Positions 21,501-33,922 are shown, counted from the first letter of the stretch. The stretch: 64,000 nt of DNA from Pseudooceanicola nanhaiensis DSM 18065 (GCF_000688295.1 NZ_JHZF01000015.1:124001-188000), one strand, 5' to 3'. The notes: a model not told the origin generated them from the letters alone. A program made the numbers and translations.

Positions 21501-23027
21501 GAGGGCTTCCGCGGGCTGGCCGATCTCGTGCATGGAATAGCGCATCGTCGCGGTATCGATCAGGAGGAACCGTCCGCCCGCCAGAAGGAACGCGGCGCGG
21601 GATCCGTCGGGCGAGGCGGCCGTGCCGCGGAGCGTCGCGTTGGTCACCGGCTCGGGCAGGTCGGTCGAGGGGACGCTCCGCGTGACGAAATCCTCGGGCC
21701 TGCCCCGGGCGCAGGCGGCCGTGTCGCACAGAAGGATCTCGCCGCTGTCGCCGAGCCATGTGCCGAGCGTGCGGTTCGGGGCGGAAATCGACAGCAGCCT
21801 ACGCCCGTCCGCGACGTTCCACAGGGTCTGTTCGAAGCCGAAGGTCATCAGGCTCTGCCCGTCCGGAGAGAAGCCCGCGGCTTCGATGCTGTCGCCCTCG
21901 GCCAGGCTGCGCAGCTGGCGCGTGCTGCGGGCGTCCCAGAGATGGACGCGGCCGTCGAAGCCGACCGTGGCCAGCACGTCGCCCTGCGGCGCGACGGCGA
22001 TGTCGAGGATGGTGGCGGCATGGCCCTGCGACAGGGCGATCGCCGGGGCGGTCACGCGCGCCCGTGGCGGAACGAGCGGCGCGGTGGCGTCTTCGGTGGC
22101 GAAGAGGTCGATCCCGCCGTCGAGGCGCTGCAACGCGAGCCCGGTCCCCGAGCGGGTGAGCGTCGCCGCGGCATGGCGGCGATAGCGGCCGGGATCGAGG
22201 TCGATCGCCAGCCGGGCGGTATCTGCGGCGGGATCGTAGACCACCACCCGCTCGCCGCTGTCCGTCGTCACCCAAAGCACGAGGCGCGGCCCGGCCGGGG
22301 TCTCGCGGAAATCCTTCAGCTGCGGCGCGGCCCCGGCGGGCAATGCGCCGGAGCGCAGTGAGCTGCGGCGGCCGAAATCGTAATAGGCGAAGGCGAAGCT
22401 GCCGTCCTGCTGGTTGCGGTAGAGCAGCGCCGCGGTCTGGGTGGTGGCACCGGGGGGCGGTGTGTCGCCGAGCGTTCCCACATCCGGGACCGACAGCCGC
22501 CATTCCGCGAGGAAATAGGTCGTCTGTCCGGTGTCGATCACCACGGGGACATGCTGGCTTGCGTCCAGCGTGACGGGCGCATGTCCAGGCGCAGCGGCGG
22601 TCAGTTCGTAGGCCCCGTCTTCGCCGAAGACGCCGCCGGCGCCGTCCGCGTCGATCGAGGTCCAGGTGCCGGGCAGATGTGCCCTCTCCGGCCGGGCGCT
22701 GTCCGACAGGTCGAACCGGCGGGCGCCCGCGTCCCGCATCGCGACCGCGATCTCGTCCGGCGAGGCGCCGAAGGTCACGTCGGTCGCCAGGTCATCGAGC
22801 ACGGCCTCGAAGATCACCTCTCCGGTGGCGAGGTCGCGGACCGCGACACGGTCCAGCGCCGCCTCGGCGAGGCGCTCTCCGTCGGGGCTGAAATCCATTG
22901 AAACACTCTCGCGCCCGAGCGTGTCGAGCGAAAGCTCGGGCGTCTGCGCCGCAAGCGGCGCGGCATGCACGAGGAGCAGGAGGGAAAGGCGTGCAAGGGC
23001 GCCGGGCAGGGCGGGGCGTCGGGTCAT
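18531..23027 (-). CDS. Exported WD40-repeat protein with C-terminal caspase-like peptidase domain
   Basis: A very large protein of 1498 residues. A signal peptide (ALARLSLLLLVHAAPLAAQ) implies export. Residues from about 30 to 1000 contain many WD40-type blade repeats, recognisable by recurring segments such as FSPDGERLAEA, FSPDGQSLMTF and FSPDGGLLAVA. From about residue 1184 (AYVISIGVD) a caspase-fold domain follows, with the likely dyad His1289 in FFAGHGF and Cys1346 in VIDACNSAA, 57 residues apart as in metacaspases. The start at MTRRPALPG has AGGAAG upstream. It is a single gene, divergent from the phosphonate operon. The substrate and cell role are unknown. Beta-propeller plus caspase fusions are known in bacteria as a class. 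Confidence 0.85.
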   Translation of the reverse strand: MTRRPALPGALARLSLLLLVHAAPLAAQTPELSLDTLGRESVSMDFSPDGERLAEAALDRVAVRDLATGEVIFEAVLDDLATDVTFGASPDEIAVAMRDAGARRFDLSDSARPERAHLPGTWTSIDADGAGGVFGEDGAYELTAAAPGHAPVTLDASQHVPVVIDTGQTTYFLAEWRLSVPDVGTLGDTPPPGATTQTAALLYRNQQDGSFAFAYYDFGRRSSLRSGALPAGAAPQLKDFRETPAGPRLVLWVTTDSGERVVVYDPAADTARLAIDLDPGRYRRHAAATLTRSGTGLALQRLDGGIDLFATEDATAPLVPPRARVTAPAIALSQGHAATILDIAVAPQGDVLATVGFDGRVHLWDARSTRQLRSLAEGDSIEAAGFSPDGQSLMTFGFEQTLWNVADGRRLLSISAPNRTLGTWLGDSGEILLCDTAACARGRPEDFVTRSVPSTDLPEPVTNATLRGTAASPDGSRAAFLLAGGRFLLIDTATMRYSMHEIGQPAEALALTDTGLAVAGTQAGVAVLYDLSEARVRRQLKVTDAPIARITPVEGGTVLLSVHGAQRMEGPDTPPRRITLDTETGRSAALPPIPAAPGTGNAGPVAFAPATGRLHTVAQTGARMDMPPQIATFSLPDRRLEAVTRPAAVAPAHIAFSADGGMLYVDGPNRAVHWDMAAGKAVRTRPGGYRAQTIPAGDGAVYLGQEGERDDRPFFASRRQGERALAAEVLPGGYGSVVSPQVTNGRTFLLHIMQEDGVHFARFDLAAVAAGATEPEARFSLPGPPDYGEAFMLSPDGTLLLGHSRGRLRAADARTGAALWTASFKDNPEQLGFSADGGTLFVTTDSFHTSLFLVDTASGATTPAPALANDPDLSALLALDRSGVALPLAHDGRNRIVELDTAGRLTGHGTASVGAAPERARLDDDHRRVLLIDAQGPRTLLWDRAAETITRLDSVPVGPEGVAFSPDGGLLAVAETSGLVSLWRGDGAEVARLAMFPDGGWAVVGPDGRYDSSDPGDMPALGWVLPDAPREALPIELFFREYFEPALLPRLLAGETFQTLPPIEDLNRAQPLVAFDAITPDPETPGALRVRLSLRAGGAGEAAGGVSAVKLFRDGQLVGQTEGVLIPAGDAESARSVTFGGILVPEGGAPVDFSAYGFNADGIKSATIRRQHRPDAGAAAPRTAYVISIGVDSHENPSWDLGYATADAALSAEALAGRLGAGFDRVVPVTLLSSRRLGRAEADRASIEAVLRRLAGDAVPEADLARIPGASALAQARPDDLVYLFFAGHGFAAPDGRFHLFPQDIGPGTGRTVDARLLSRTLDSERLARLFRRIQAEDLVLVIDACNSAASVEGLAFKPGPMGSRGLGQLAYDKGMRVLTASQAEGVALESAVLRHGALSYAMFREGIEDGAADRAPEDGRLTLAEMLHFAEARVPALYAEITEGSFTPATRGGINLAVVTGEAEAPRQDAYLQRPSLFDFRDSRRAEAIYLGGGGPD

Positions 23028-23383
23028 CGGGTCTTCCTGCATCGTGACGCGCGGCAGCCTAGCAACCGGCCGACCGGCTGTCATGCCTCGCGGCCGTGAG
23101 GTCGCGGGCGGAAAGCCGGCCTTTTTTCCGCGACAGGACCGCCGCGCCGCTTCCGTGCCCGTTACAAATCCTTTAAAGAGCACCGATGAAACGCGCGCCG
23201 GTCGAGGCCGCGGGACGATGGCAGGTCCGCATCCGGCGCAAGAACCGGGCGGCACGAGGCGCAACCGGGCGGGGTTTTCCGCCGCGGGAGCGGTCATCCG
23301 CGGTCCCGGCGTTGCGTGCCCCGGACGGTGCCCAAGAGCCGCCCGCGCGGCGGATGAAGAACAGAAATGACGGCGGGAGCATC
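23028..23383. other. Divergent intergenic region, 356 bases
   Basis: Lies between the caspase-like gene and the phosphonate operon and must hold both promoters. An AT-rich patch at 23161-23180 (GTTACAAATCCTTTAAAGAG) is the best place for a promoter reading to the right. No gene or RNA is supported. Confidence 0.45.
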
Positions 23384-24256
23384 ATGAGCACCACCAAAGC
23401 GCGCAAGCTGAAGCAGCTTGTCCAATCTCCGGACCTCACCTTCCTGATGGAGGCGCACAACGGGATGAGCGCCAAGATCGCGGAACGCACCGGGTTCGAG
23501 GCGATCTGGGCCTCGGGCCTGTCGATCTCGACGGCCTTCGGCCTTCGCGACCGGAACGAGGCCAGCTGGACGCAGGTCCTCGAGGCGGTCGAATTCATGT
23601 CCGATGCGACGGACGTGCCGATCCTGATGGACGGCGACACCGGCTACGGCGATTTCAACAACGTGGCCCGTCTGGTCCGCAAGCTCTGCAACCGCGACGT
23701 GGCGGGTGTCTGCATCGAGGACAAGCTCTTCCCCAAGCAGAACTCCTTCCTCGGCGAAGGCCAGGCGCTGCTGACGATCCCGGACTTCGTGGCCAAGATC
23801 AAGGCGGGCAAGGACGCCCAGACCGATCCCGATTTCTGCTTCGTGGCCCGGGTCGAGGCGCTGATCGCCGGCCGCTCGATGCAGGAGGCGCTGGACCGCG
23901 CCGGCGCCTACACGGACGCGGGCGCGGACGCGATCCTGATCCATTCCAAGAAATCCGACAGCGTCGAGATCGAGGAATTCTGCCGCCAGTGGGACAACCG
24001 TTCGCCGGTCGTGATCGTGCCGACGAAGTACCACGACACGCCGGTCGACGTGTTCCGCGACCTCGGCGTCTCGGCCGCGATCTGGGCCAACCACGCGATG
24101 CGCGCCGCGATCACCGCGATCGAGGAGACCTGCGCCGAGATCTACCGCACGCAGTCGATCAGCGCGGTCGAGAAGCGTGTCGCGCCGCTCAAGGACGTGT
24201 TCGAGCTGACCGGAGAGAACGTCTTCGAGGAGTTCGCGCAGCGGTATTCCGCGTGA
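23384..24256 (+). CDS. aepX: Phosphoenolpyruvate phosphomutase
   Basis: A 290-residue member of the isocitrate lyase/PEP mutase superfamily that forms the C-P bond by turning PEP into phosphonopyruvate. The diagnostic loop EDKLFPKQNSF is present (PEP mutases have EDKxxxKxNS), with the Mg-binding MDGDTGYGDF before it. The start at MSTTKARKLK is preceded by GGGAG. It is the first gene of a three-gene operon and overlaps the decarboxylase start by GTGA. The equilibrium of this reaction favours PEP, so the coupled decarboxylase next door is what makes the pathway run. Confidence 0.95.
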   Translation: MSTTKARKLKQLVQSPDLTFLMEAHNGMSAKIAERTGFEAIWASGLSISTAFGLRDRNEASWTQVLEAVEFMSDATDVPILMDGDTGYGDFNNVARLVRKLCNRDVAGVCIEDKLFPKQNSFLGEGQALLTIPDFVAKIKAGKDAQTDPDFCFVARVEALIAGRSMQEALDRAGAYTDAGADAILIHSKKSDSVEIEEFCRQWDNRSPVVIVPTKYHDTPVDVFRDLGVSAAIWANHAMRAAITAIEETCAEIYRTQSISAVEKRVAPLKDVFELTGENVFEEFAQRYSA

Positions 24257-25392
24257 CGGTCTCGACCGAACGCTGGGGGCAGGCGCTGGTCGCGGCGGGC
24301 TACGGCTTTGCCGCGGGCGTGCCCTGCTCCAGCCTCGGGGCGCTGCAGAAGTTCTTCCTGTCCTCGGACGCGGTCGATTACATCGCCGCCACGAACGAGG
24401 GGCAGGCGGTGGCGACCGCCGCCGGCGCCGTCATGGCCGGGCGGAAATCGGTCGTGCTGATGCAGAACTCGGGCCTCGGGAACGCGGTGAACCCGCTGAC
24501 CTCGCTGGTCGAACCCTTCGCGCTCCCGATGCTGCTGGTGACCTCGTGGCGCGGCAAGCCCGGCCTGAAGGACGAGCCGCAGCACGAGCGGATGGGCCAG
24601 GCGACCCATGCGCTGCTGGATGCGATGGACATTCCCTGGGTCGATCTGTCCACCGACGAGGCGAAGGCGCTGGCGCAGCTTTCGCAGGTGCTGGAGCGGA
24701 TCGAGACGGAACGGCGCTGCGTCGCCATCGTGGTCGCCGACAAGACCTTCGACAAGATCAGCGCGGCCGAGAAGCCCGTCGCCCGGAAGGCGCGGGGCCG
24801 GTTCGAGGACCTCTCGATCGGCGGCGGCCTCCTGAGCCGGGCCGAGGTGCTGGGCCACATCGCGAAGGGCGACCGGGGGACGGTGCGGCTCTGCACCACC
24901 GGCAAGACGGGCCGCGAGCTTTTCGCGACCGAGGATGCGGAGACGAACCTCTACGTGGTGGGCTCCATGGGCCTCGCCTCGTCCATCGGGCTTGGCATGG
25001 CGCTGTCGACCGACGCACCGGTGATGGTGATCGACGGCGACGGGGCGGCGCTGATGCACCTGGGTGCGCTCGCGGGGATCGGGACCTATGGCGGCGCGAA
25101 CCTGATCCACCTCGTGCTCGACAATGGCACCTACGATTCCACCGGCGGGCAGGCGTCGATCTCGCTCAATGCGCCCTTCGCCGAGATCGCTGCGGCCTGC
25201 GGCTATGACGTGGCCTACAGGGTCGAGGACCTCGCCGGGCTGGACCACGCGCTGAGCGCCCCCCGCAAGGGCCCGGTCCTGATCCACATGCCGATCCTGC
25301 CCGGTTCGATGGACGACCTGCCGCGCCCCGACAAGACCCCCGTTCAGGTGCTGGCGCGGCTGCGCGGCGCCTTCGGGTTCAAGGAGATCTGA
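24253..25392 (+). CDS. aepY: Phosphonopyruvate decarboxylase
   Basis: Thiamine-diphosphate enzyme of 379 residues that decarboxylates phosphonopyruvate to phosphonoacetaldehyde. The N-terminal part has the pyrimidine-domain Glu in AATNEGQAVATAAG. The ThDP-binding motif starts at GDGAALMHLGALAGIG and ends near LDNGTYDSTGG. The start is a GTG that overlaps the aepX stop. The gene is followed two bases later by the transaminase gene, so all three products are probably made together. Confidence 0.94.
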   Translation: MTVSTERWGQALVAAGYGFAAGVPCSSLGALQKFFLSSDAVDYIAATNEGQAVATAAGAVMAGRKSVVLMQNSGLGNAVNPLTSLVEPFALPMLLVTSWRGKPGLKDEPQHERMGQATHALLDAMDIPWVDLSTDEAKALAQLSQVLERIETERRCVAIVVADKTFDKISAAEKPVARKARGRFEDLSIGGGLLSRAEVLGHIAKGDRGTVRLCTTGKTGRELFATEDAETNLYVVGSMGLASSIGLGMALSTDAPVMVIDGDGAALMHLGALAGIGTYGGANLIHLVLDNGTYDSTGGQASISLNAPFAEIAAACGYDVAYRVEDLAGLDHALSAPRKGPVLIHMPILPGSMDDLPRPDKTPVQVLARLRGAFGFKEI

Positions 25393-25394
25393 GA

Positions 25395-26501
25395 ATGAGC
25401 GGTTACCTCTTCACCCCCGGCCCCCTGACCACGACCGAGACGGTCCGGCAGGCGATGATGGAGGATTGGGGCTCCCGCGATGCCGCCTTCATCCGGCTGA
25501 CCCGCGAGACCCGCGAGGGGATCGACGCGATCGCCGGGGCGGGCGCGACGCATACGACGGTGCTGATGCAGGGCTCCGGCACCTTCGCCGTCGAGGCGGC
25601 GCTGGCGACGCTCGTCGGGCCCCGGGACCGGCTGCTGGTCGCGATCAACGGCGAATACGGCCGCCGGATCGAGAAGATCGCCGCCCGGATGGGCAAGGCG
25701 GTCGAGCCGCTGTCGTTCGGCGATACCGAGCCTGTGGACCCGGCACGGCTGAAGGCGCATCTGGAGGCGAACCCCGAGATCACGCAGGTCGCCGTCGTGC
25801 ATCTGGAGACGACGACGGGGCTGCTCAATCCGCTGCCAGAGATTGCATCGGTCGTGGCGGAGGCGGGCCGCCGGCTGATCCTCGATTCCATGGCCGCTTT
25901 CGGCGCCTACGCCATCGACCTCCGGACGCTGCCCTGCGCGGCGGTCATCGCCTCGTCGAACAAGGGGCTTCACGGCACGCCGGGGATCGGCTTCGTCGTC
26001 GCCGAAAAGGCGCTGCTGGAGCGTTGCGCGGGGCATTCGCCCTCCGTCTCGCTCGACCTGCACGACCAGTGGCGTGGCTTCGAGAGCAACGGCCAGTGGC
26101 GGTTCACGCCCCCGACCCACATCCTCGCCGCCCTGCACCGGGCCATCGCCGAACACGCCGCCGACGGCGGGACCGAGGGCCGCCGCGCGCTCTACGGCGC
26201 CAATGCCGCCAAGGTCACGGCGCGGATGGAGGCGCTCGGGATCGTGCCGACGCTGCCCGCAGAGCTCCGCTCCTCGGTCATCCTGACCTTCGACAGCCCC
26301 GACGCGCCGTGGTTCGACTTCAAGTCGCTCTACGACCGGCTCGCGGCGCAGGGCTTCCGCATCTACCCGGGCAAGCTGACGCAGACCGAGACCTTCCGGA
26401 TCGGCTGCATCGGTGCCATCCCGCCCGAGGGGTTCGACGCGATGCTCGACGCCTTCGAGGCGGCGATCGCGGACATGAAGGCGCCGAAGGCCGCCGAGTG
26501 A
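25395..26501 (+). CDS. phnW: 2-aminoethylphosphonate-pyruvate transaminase
   Basis: PLP-dependent class V aminotransferase of 368 residues. In this operon it should run in the biosynthetic direction, aminating phosphonoacetaldehyde to 2-aminoethylphosphonate. The lysine that holds PLP is in ASSNKGLHGTPG. The start region GYLFTPGPLTTT is typical of PhnW. No phosphonatase (phnX) or C-P lyase gene is nearby, which argues against a catabolic role. The downstream user of 2-aminoethylphosphonate (lipid, polysaccharide or small molecule) is not in the window. Confidence 0.94.
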   Translation: MSGYLFTPGPLTTTETVRQAMMEDWGSRDAAFIRLTRETREGIDAIAGAGATHTTVLMQGSGTFAVEAALATLVGPRDRLLVAINGEYGRRIEKIAARMGKAVEPLSFGDTEPVDPARLKAHLEANPEITQVAVVHLETTTGLLNPLPEIASVVAEAGRRLILDSMAAFGAYAIDLRTLPCAAVIASSNKGLHGTPGIGFVVAEKALLERCAGHSPSVSLDLHDQWRGFESNGQWRFTPPTHILAALHRAIAEHAADGGTEGRRALYGANAAKVTARMEALGIVPTLPAELRSSVILTFDSPDAPWFDFKSLYDRLAAQGFRIYPGKLTQTETFRIGCIGAIPPEGFDAMLDAFEAAIADMKAPKAAE

Positions 26502-26505
26502 CCCC

Positions 26506-26539
26506 TCAGGCCCGCGCCGCTTGCGGCGTGCGGGCCTGA
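26506..26539. terminator. Hairpin shared by the convergent phnW and arsJ ends
   Basis: Arms TCAGGCCCGC (26506-26515) and GCGGGCCTGA (26530-26539), with an inner GCCGC-TT-GCGGC stem. It lies within the last codons and stop of arsJ, four bases past the phnW stop. There is no U-tract, so it may act by blocking convergent transcription rather than as an intrinsic terminator. Confidence 0.4.
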
Positions 26540-27780
26540 AGCCTGCCGGCGCAGAGCCAGCTCAGCCCGACCATCAGCGCCGCGGTGCCGAGGCAGGCAG
26601 CCAGCCCGCCCCACTGGTAGGTGAGGCCCGAGAGCAGCGTGCCCGCAAGCCGCCCCGCCGCGTTCGCCATGTAGTAGAAGCCCACGTCCATCGTGACCCG
26701 CGCCGAGCTGGAGAAGGCGAGGATCAGGTAGGAATGGAGCGAGGAATTCACCGCGAAGACCGCGCCGAAGACGAGAAGCCCCGCCACCAGCGTCACCGTC
26801 AGCCAGGGCGCGGGCGCGCCGGCCGCCCAGACCGTCAGGGCGAGCAGCGCGGGCAGGACGAAGAGCATCCCCGCCCAGCGACGCGCCTCGGCGACCAGTT
26901 CGTCCTCCGGGCGGGTGGCGGCGCGCAGGAGCCGCGGCGCCAGCGCCTGCACCCCGCCGTAGAGGATCGTCCAGAGCGCCATGAACGACCCGATGGTGAA
27001 GAAGGCCGCGCGGTTGCCCGCCTCGGTCCCGTCCGACAGGACCGCGTAGAAGTAGATCGGGATCCCCACGACGAACCAGACGTCCCGCGCGCCGAACAGG
27101 AAAAGCCGCGCCGCCGAGAGCCAGTTGATGTTGCGATCCTTCGAGAAGACCTCGGAGAACTTCGCCCCCTTCCGCCCCTGCGGCAGCCCGCCCGGCATCT
27201 TCCACGCCACCGCCAGGAGGATCAGTGCCAGCACGCCCGCCATGGCGAGCACCGCCGGCACGAAGCCGAGCGTCCCGAGCAGGACGGCGCCCAGCAGGAA
27301 GCCGAGCCCCTTCACCGCGTTCTTCGATCCCGTCAGCACCGCGACCCAGCGGAAGAGCCCGCCGTCCTGCGACGGCGCCAGCACCTTCACCGCGCTCTTC
27401 GCGCTCATCTTGGCGAGGTCCTTCGCCACGCCGGAGGCGCCCTGCACGGCCATCACGTAGACCACCGAACTCCACAGCGCCCATCCCGGATCCAGCATCG
27501 CGAGCGCCAGCAAGGCCACGACCTGTATCCCCAGCCCCGCGTAGAGCGTCGAGGTCAGCCCGAACCGCGCCGCGATCCAGCCCGCGGAGAGGTTCGTCAC
27601 CATCCCCGCGAATTCGTAGAGCAGGAACAGGTAGGCGAGCTGCACCGGCGAGAAGCCCAGCATGTGGAACTGCAGCAGCACCAGCATCCTGAGCGCCCCG
27701 TCGGTCAGCATGAAGGCCCAGTAGGCCGCCGTGACGGCGATATAGGCCGAAAGACCCTCGGGGCGGCCGGCAGCTGTCAC
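26506..27780 (-). CDS. arsJ: Organoarsenical efflux MFS transporter ArsJ
   Basis: A 424-residue major facilitator with about 12 hydrophobic helices. Segments such as [32 protein letters not shown] and [16 protein letters not shown] are characteristic of ArsJ. ArsJ exports 1-arseno-3-phosphoglycerate, the unstable product formed when GAPDH uses arsenate instead of phosphate. The GTG start overlaps the stop of the GAPDH gene (GTGA). It is the last gene of an arsRC-gapdh-arsJ operon, and the pairing with its own GAPDH supports the function strongly. Confidence 0.92.
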   Translation of the reverse strand: MTAAGRPEGLSAYIAVTAAYWAFMLTDGALRMLVLLQFHMLGFSPVQLAYLFLLYEFAGMVTNLSAGWIAARFGLTSTLYAGLGIQVVALLALAMLDPGWALWSSVVYVMAVQGASGVAKDLAKMSAKSAVKVLAPSQDGGLFRWVAVLTGSKNAVKGLGFLLGAVLLGTLGFVPAVLAMAGVLALILLAVAWKMPGGLPQGRKGAKFSEVFSKDRNINWLSAARLFLFGARDVWFVVGIPIYFYAVLSDGTEAGNRAAFFTIGSFMALWTILYGGVQALAPRLLRAATRPEDELVAEARRWAGMLFVLPALLALTVWAAGAPAPWLTVTLVAGLLVFGAVFAVNSSLHSYLILAFSSSARVTMDVGFYYMANAAGRLAGTLLSGLTYQWGGLAACLGTAALMVGLSWLCAGRLQARTPQAARA

Positions 27781-28775
27781 AGGGACGCCCCGACCATCCG
27801 GGCGACGTCGACCAGACGATGCGCATAGCCCATCTCGTTGTCGTACCACGCGTAGATCTTCACCTGCGTGCCGTTGACGACCATCGTGGAGAGCGCGTCC
27901 ACGATGGAGGACCGCGTGTCGTTCACGTAATCGGCCGAGACGAGCGGGCGCTCCTCGTAGCCGAGGATGTCCTTCAGCGGGCCTTCCGCGGCGGCCTTGA
28001 AGAGGGCGTTGACCTCCTCGACCGTGGTCTCGCGCTCCACCTCGAAGACGCAGTCGGTGAGCGAGGCATTCAGCAGCGGGACGCGCACGGCATGGCCGTT
28101 CAGCCGCCCCTTGAGCTCCGGATAGATCAGCGTGATCGCGGTGGCCGAGCCTGTCGTCGTCGGGATCAGGGAGTTGAGCGCGGAGCGGGCCCGGCGCGGA
28201 TCCTTCGCGGGCCGGTCCACGATGGTCTGGGTGTTGGTCACGTCGTGGATCGTGGTCATCGAGCCGTGCCTGATGCCCAGCCCTTCGTGGATCACCTTCA
28301 CCACGGGCGCGAGGCAGTTCGTCGTGCAGCTTGCCGCGGTGACGATGCGGTGCTGCGCCGGATCGTAGCTCGGATCGTTCACGCCCATGACGATGTTCGC
28401 CGCGCCTCCGTCCTTGACGGGGGCCGAGACGACGACCTTCTTCACCCCGGCCTCGAAATAGGGGGCGAGCCTTGCCTCGGTCTTGAACTTGCCGGTGCAG
28501 TCGATCACCACGTCCACGCCCTCGAGCGGCAGCGCGGTCAGGTCCGATGTGCCGATGAAGGGCAGCCGCGTCCCGTCGATGGTCACCGAGCTGTCGTCCC
28601 AGTCGAAGGCGGCGGGCCAGCGCCCGTGGACGCTGTCGAATTCCAGAAGCAGCGCGTGCATGTCCGGATCGCCGGTGGCGTCGTTGATCCATGCGATCTC
28701 GGCGCCGCTTTCCAGCAGCGGGCGCAGGGCGAGCTTGCCCATCCGGCCAAGGCCGTTCAGTGCGTAGGTGGTCAT
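27777..28775 (-). CDS. ArsJ-associated glyceraldehyde-3-phosphate dehydrogenase
   Basis: A 332-residue GAPDH. The NAD-binding start is [14 protein letters not shown]. The catalytic Cys is in [10 protein letters not shown], and the substrate loop [11 protein letters not shown] follows. The C-terminal [12 protein letters not shown] is typical of the family. In this setting it attaches arsenate to glyceraldehyde 3-phosphate to give 1-arseno-3-phosphoglycerate, which ArsJ exports. Its start overlaps the ArsR-ArsC stop (ATGA), and arsJ overlaps its own stop. The divergent first motif (GLGRMG instead of GFGRIG) fits the arsenic-linked paralog rather than the glycolytic enzyme. Confidence 0.92.
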   Translation of the reverse strand: MTTYALNGLGRMGKLALRPLLESGAEIAWINDATGDPDMHALLLEFDSVHGRWPAAFDWDDSSVTIDGTRLPFIGTSDLTALPLEGVDVVIDCTGKFKTEARLAPYFEAGVKKVVVSAPVKDGGAANIVMGVNDPSYDPAQHRIVTAASCTTNCLAPVVKVIHEGLGIRHGSMTTIHDVTNTQTIVDRPAKDPRRARSALNSLIPTTTGSATAITLIYPELKGRLNGHAVRVPLLNASLTDCVFEVERETTVEEVNALFKAAAEGPLKDILGYEERPLVSADYVNDTRSSIVDALSTMVVNGTQVKIYAWYDNEMGYAHRLVDVARMVGASL

Positions 28776-29608
28776 AGGGTCTCCATGTCCCGTGCCAGAT
28801 CGTCGAGCCGGTATTGCAGCGACGCCCGGTCGAGGCTGTCGAAGGGAAGCGCCGCGAAGGCGGTGATGCGGTTCTTCAGCGCGGCATAGGCCTGCTGGAA
28901 GGCAAGGTGTTTCTCGGCCTCGGTGCCCTCGGCCTTCACCGGGTCGGGCAGGCCCCAGTGCGCGCTGATCGGCTGGCCGGGCCAGGGCGGACATTCCTCG
29001 TTCGCGGCGCGGTCGCAGACGGTGAAGACGAAGTCCAGAAGCGGCGCGTCCGGCCCCTGGAACTCGGCCACCGTCTTGGCGCGGAGCGGCGCGATGTCAT
29101 GGCCCTTGTCGTTGAGGAGCTCGACCGCATGGGGGTTCAGCTCGGAATAGGGGCGCGTCCCGGCCGAATAGGCGTTGAACCGGTCCCCGGCGATGCTGCG
29201 CAGCAGGGATTCGCCAAAGATCGACCGGGCGGAATTGCCGGTGCAGATGAAGAGCACGTTCAGCTTGCGTTCGGGCATGGCGGTGTCCTTTCGGGGGCGC
29301 GCGGCGGGCGGGGCGCACAGATCGGGACGGCCGCGGCAGCAATCCTCGAGCAGGAAGGCCATCAGCCCCGAGGTGTTCGACATGTCGACGCGGTACATCA
29401 GCGAGCGGCCAACCCGCGTCTGCTCTATGAGATCGGCATGACGCAGCGATGACAGGTAGGCGGAGAGGGTGTTCTGGCGCACGTCCAGCGCCTCGGCCAG
29501 CTCCCCGGCCGCCACGGCATCGGGATAGCGCCGCATGAGCAGCCGGAAGAGCGCAAGCCGCTGCGGATGCGCGAGCGCGGCGAGTCGGGTGACGTGATTC
29601 GTATCCAT
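28772..29608 (-). CDS. Fusion of ArsR-type repressor and arsenate reductase ArsC
   Basis: A 278-residue two-domain protein. Residues 1 to about 105 form a winged-helix ArsR repressor ([13 protein letters not shown], then [15 protein letters not shown]). Its C-terminal side has Cys90, Cys91 and Cys98, an arrangement like the As(III) site of the Acidithiobacillus ArsR. From residue 111 ([19 protein letters not shown]) comes a low-molecular-weight phosphatase-type arsenate reductase with nucleophile Cys122 in the CX5R loop. The reading frame is continuous through the linker. The start at MDTNHVTR lies inside a dyad that is probably its own operator. It heads the arsenic operon. Confidence 0.92.
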   Translation of the reverse strand: MDTNHVTRLAALAHPQRLALFRLLMRRYPDAVAAGELAEALDVRQNTLSAYLSSLRHADLIEQTRVGRSLMYRVDMSNTSGLMAFLLEDCCRGRPDLCAPPAARPRKDTAMPERKLNVLFICTGNSARSIFGESLLRSIAGDRFNAYSAGTRPYSELNPHAVELLNDKGHDIAPLRAKTVAEFQGPDAPLLDFVFTVCDRAANEECPPWPGQPISAHWGLPDPVKAEGTEAEKHLAFQQAYAALKNRITAFAALPFDSLDRASLQYRLDDLARDMETL

Positions 29609-29627
29609 ATTTCGTGAATAATGGATA
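29602..29627 (-). promoter_or_regulatory. Probable ArsR operator
   Basis: Inverted repeat TATCCAT (29602-29608) and ATGGATA (29621-29627), with a further AT-rich match inside. It covers the start codon of the ArsR-ArsC gene, so bound repressor would block transcription or initiation directly. Confidence 0.6.
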
Positions 29628-30108
29628 TAATTTGCGAGGCAAGCGAAATCCGCCGATGACACGGCGGAGGCCTGACGAGCTGGCTGGGACTGGCTGGCTG
29701 GCGAGGGGGGGCTGCCTTGCGCGCGATGCGGGCTGGGTGGCGGCATATCCGGGGACGGGCTGGCTGGCTGATGCTGGCTTGCGTGTCCTGAGCGTCATCT
29801 AGCGAATGCGCTGCGCGAGGTCAAGAAAGGCAATGAAAACATATACTTGACAAAATTACTCGGATTGCGGGCCCGGACTCCGGATCTCGCATGAAGCCAA
29901 GGGCTTGCCCGCATGCCTCGATCTTCCCGGATGTGGGGAGGAATCCGTCTGAAGGCCGGCTGGCAGAGCGCATCCGGGGAAACGCTGTCAGGACGGTTCC
30001 ATGAATGTGAGGCAAACTCATAACGTCATTGACGGATATGAATTGGATTGTGGTCTTCGGACCCTGTATCACTCCGCGGTCCGACACCCAGAGAGATTGA
30101 CAGGTACA
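29609..30108. other. Divergent intergenic region between the arsenic operon and metH, 500 bases
   Basis: Contains the right half of the ArsR operator, a cluster of GGCTGG repeats (29679-29779), an AT-rich patch with TTGACA at 29847-29852 that lacks a matching -10, and the metH leader. The leader has a TGAG-N5-CTCA dyad near 30009-30022. I compared it with SAM-II, SAM/SAH and SAH riboswitch cores from memory and saw no match. Confidence 0.4.
29679..29779. repeat. Irregular GGCTGG repeat cluster
   Basis: Several copies of GCTGGCTG-like units lie in two groups (29679-29702 and 29757-29779) separated by a G-rich stretch. The units are not evenly spaced. No protein is supported across it. Confidence 0.45.
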
Positions 30109-33876
<3,768 letters not shown>

Positions 33877-33922
33877 GGGGCGGGCGGCGCAGGACCCTGG
33901 AGCTCCTTGGCCCGCGCCGCCG

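Noticed and set aside
18501-22361. 1286-codon open frame antisense to the WD40/caspase gene
   Set aside because: No recognisable domain, and the opposite strand has a signal peptide, propeller repeats and a caspase motif.
29614-29802. 62-residue frame over the GGCTGG repeats
   Set aside because: Its translation is just the repeat, with no ribosome site; treated as noncoding.
30001-30108. Upstream ATG that would extend MetH by 36 residues
   Set aside because: The added residues do not match the family and the ATG at 30109 fits the normal N-terminus.
29990-30108. Possible SAM or SAH riboswitch ahead of metH
   Set aside because: No match to the core motifs I know; only a short TGAG/CTCA dyad and small hairpins.
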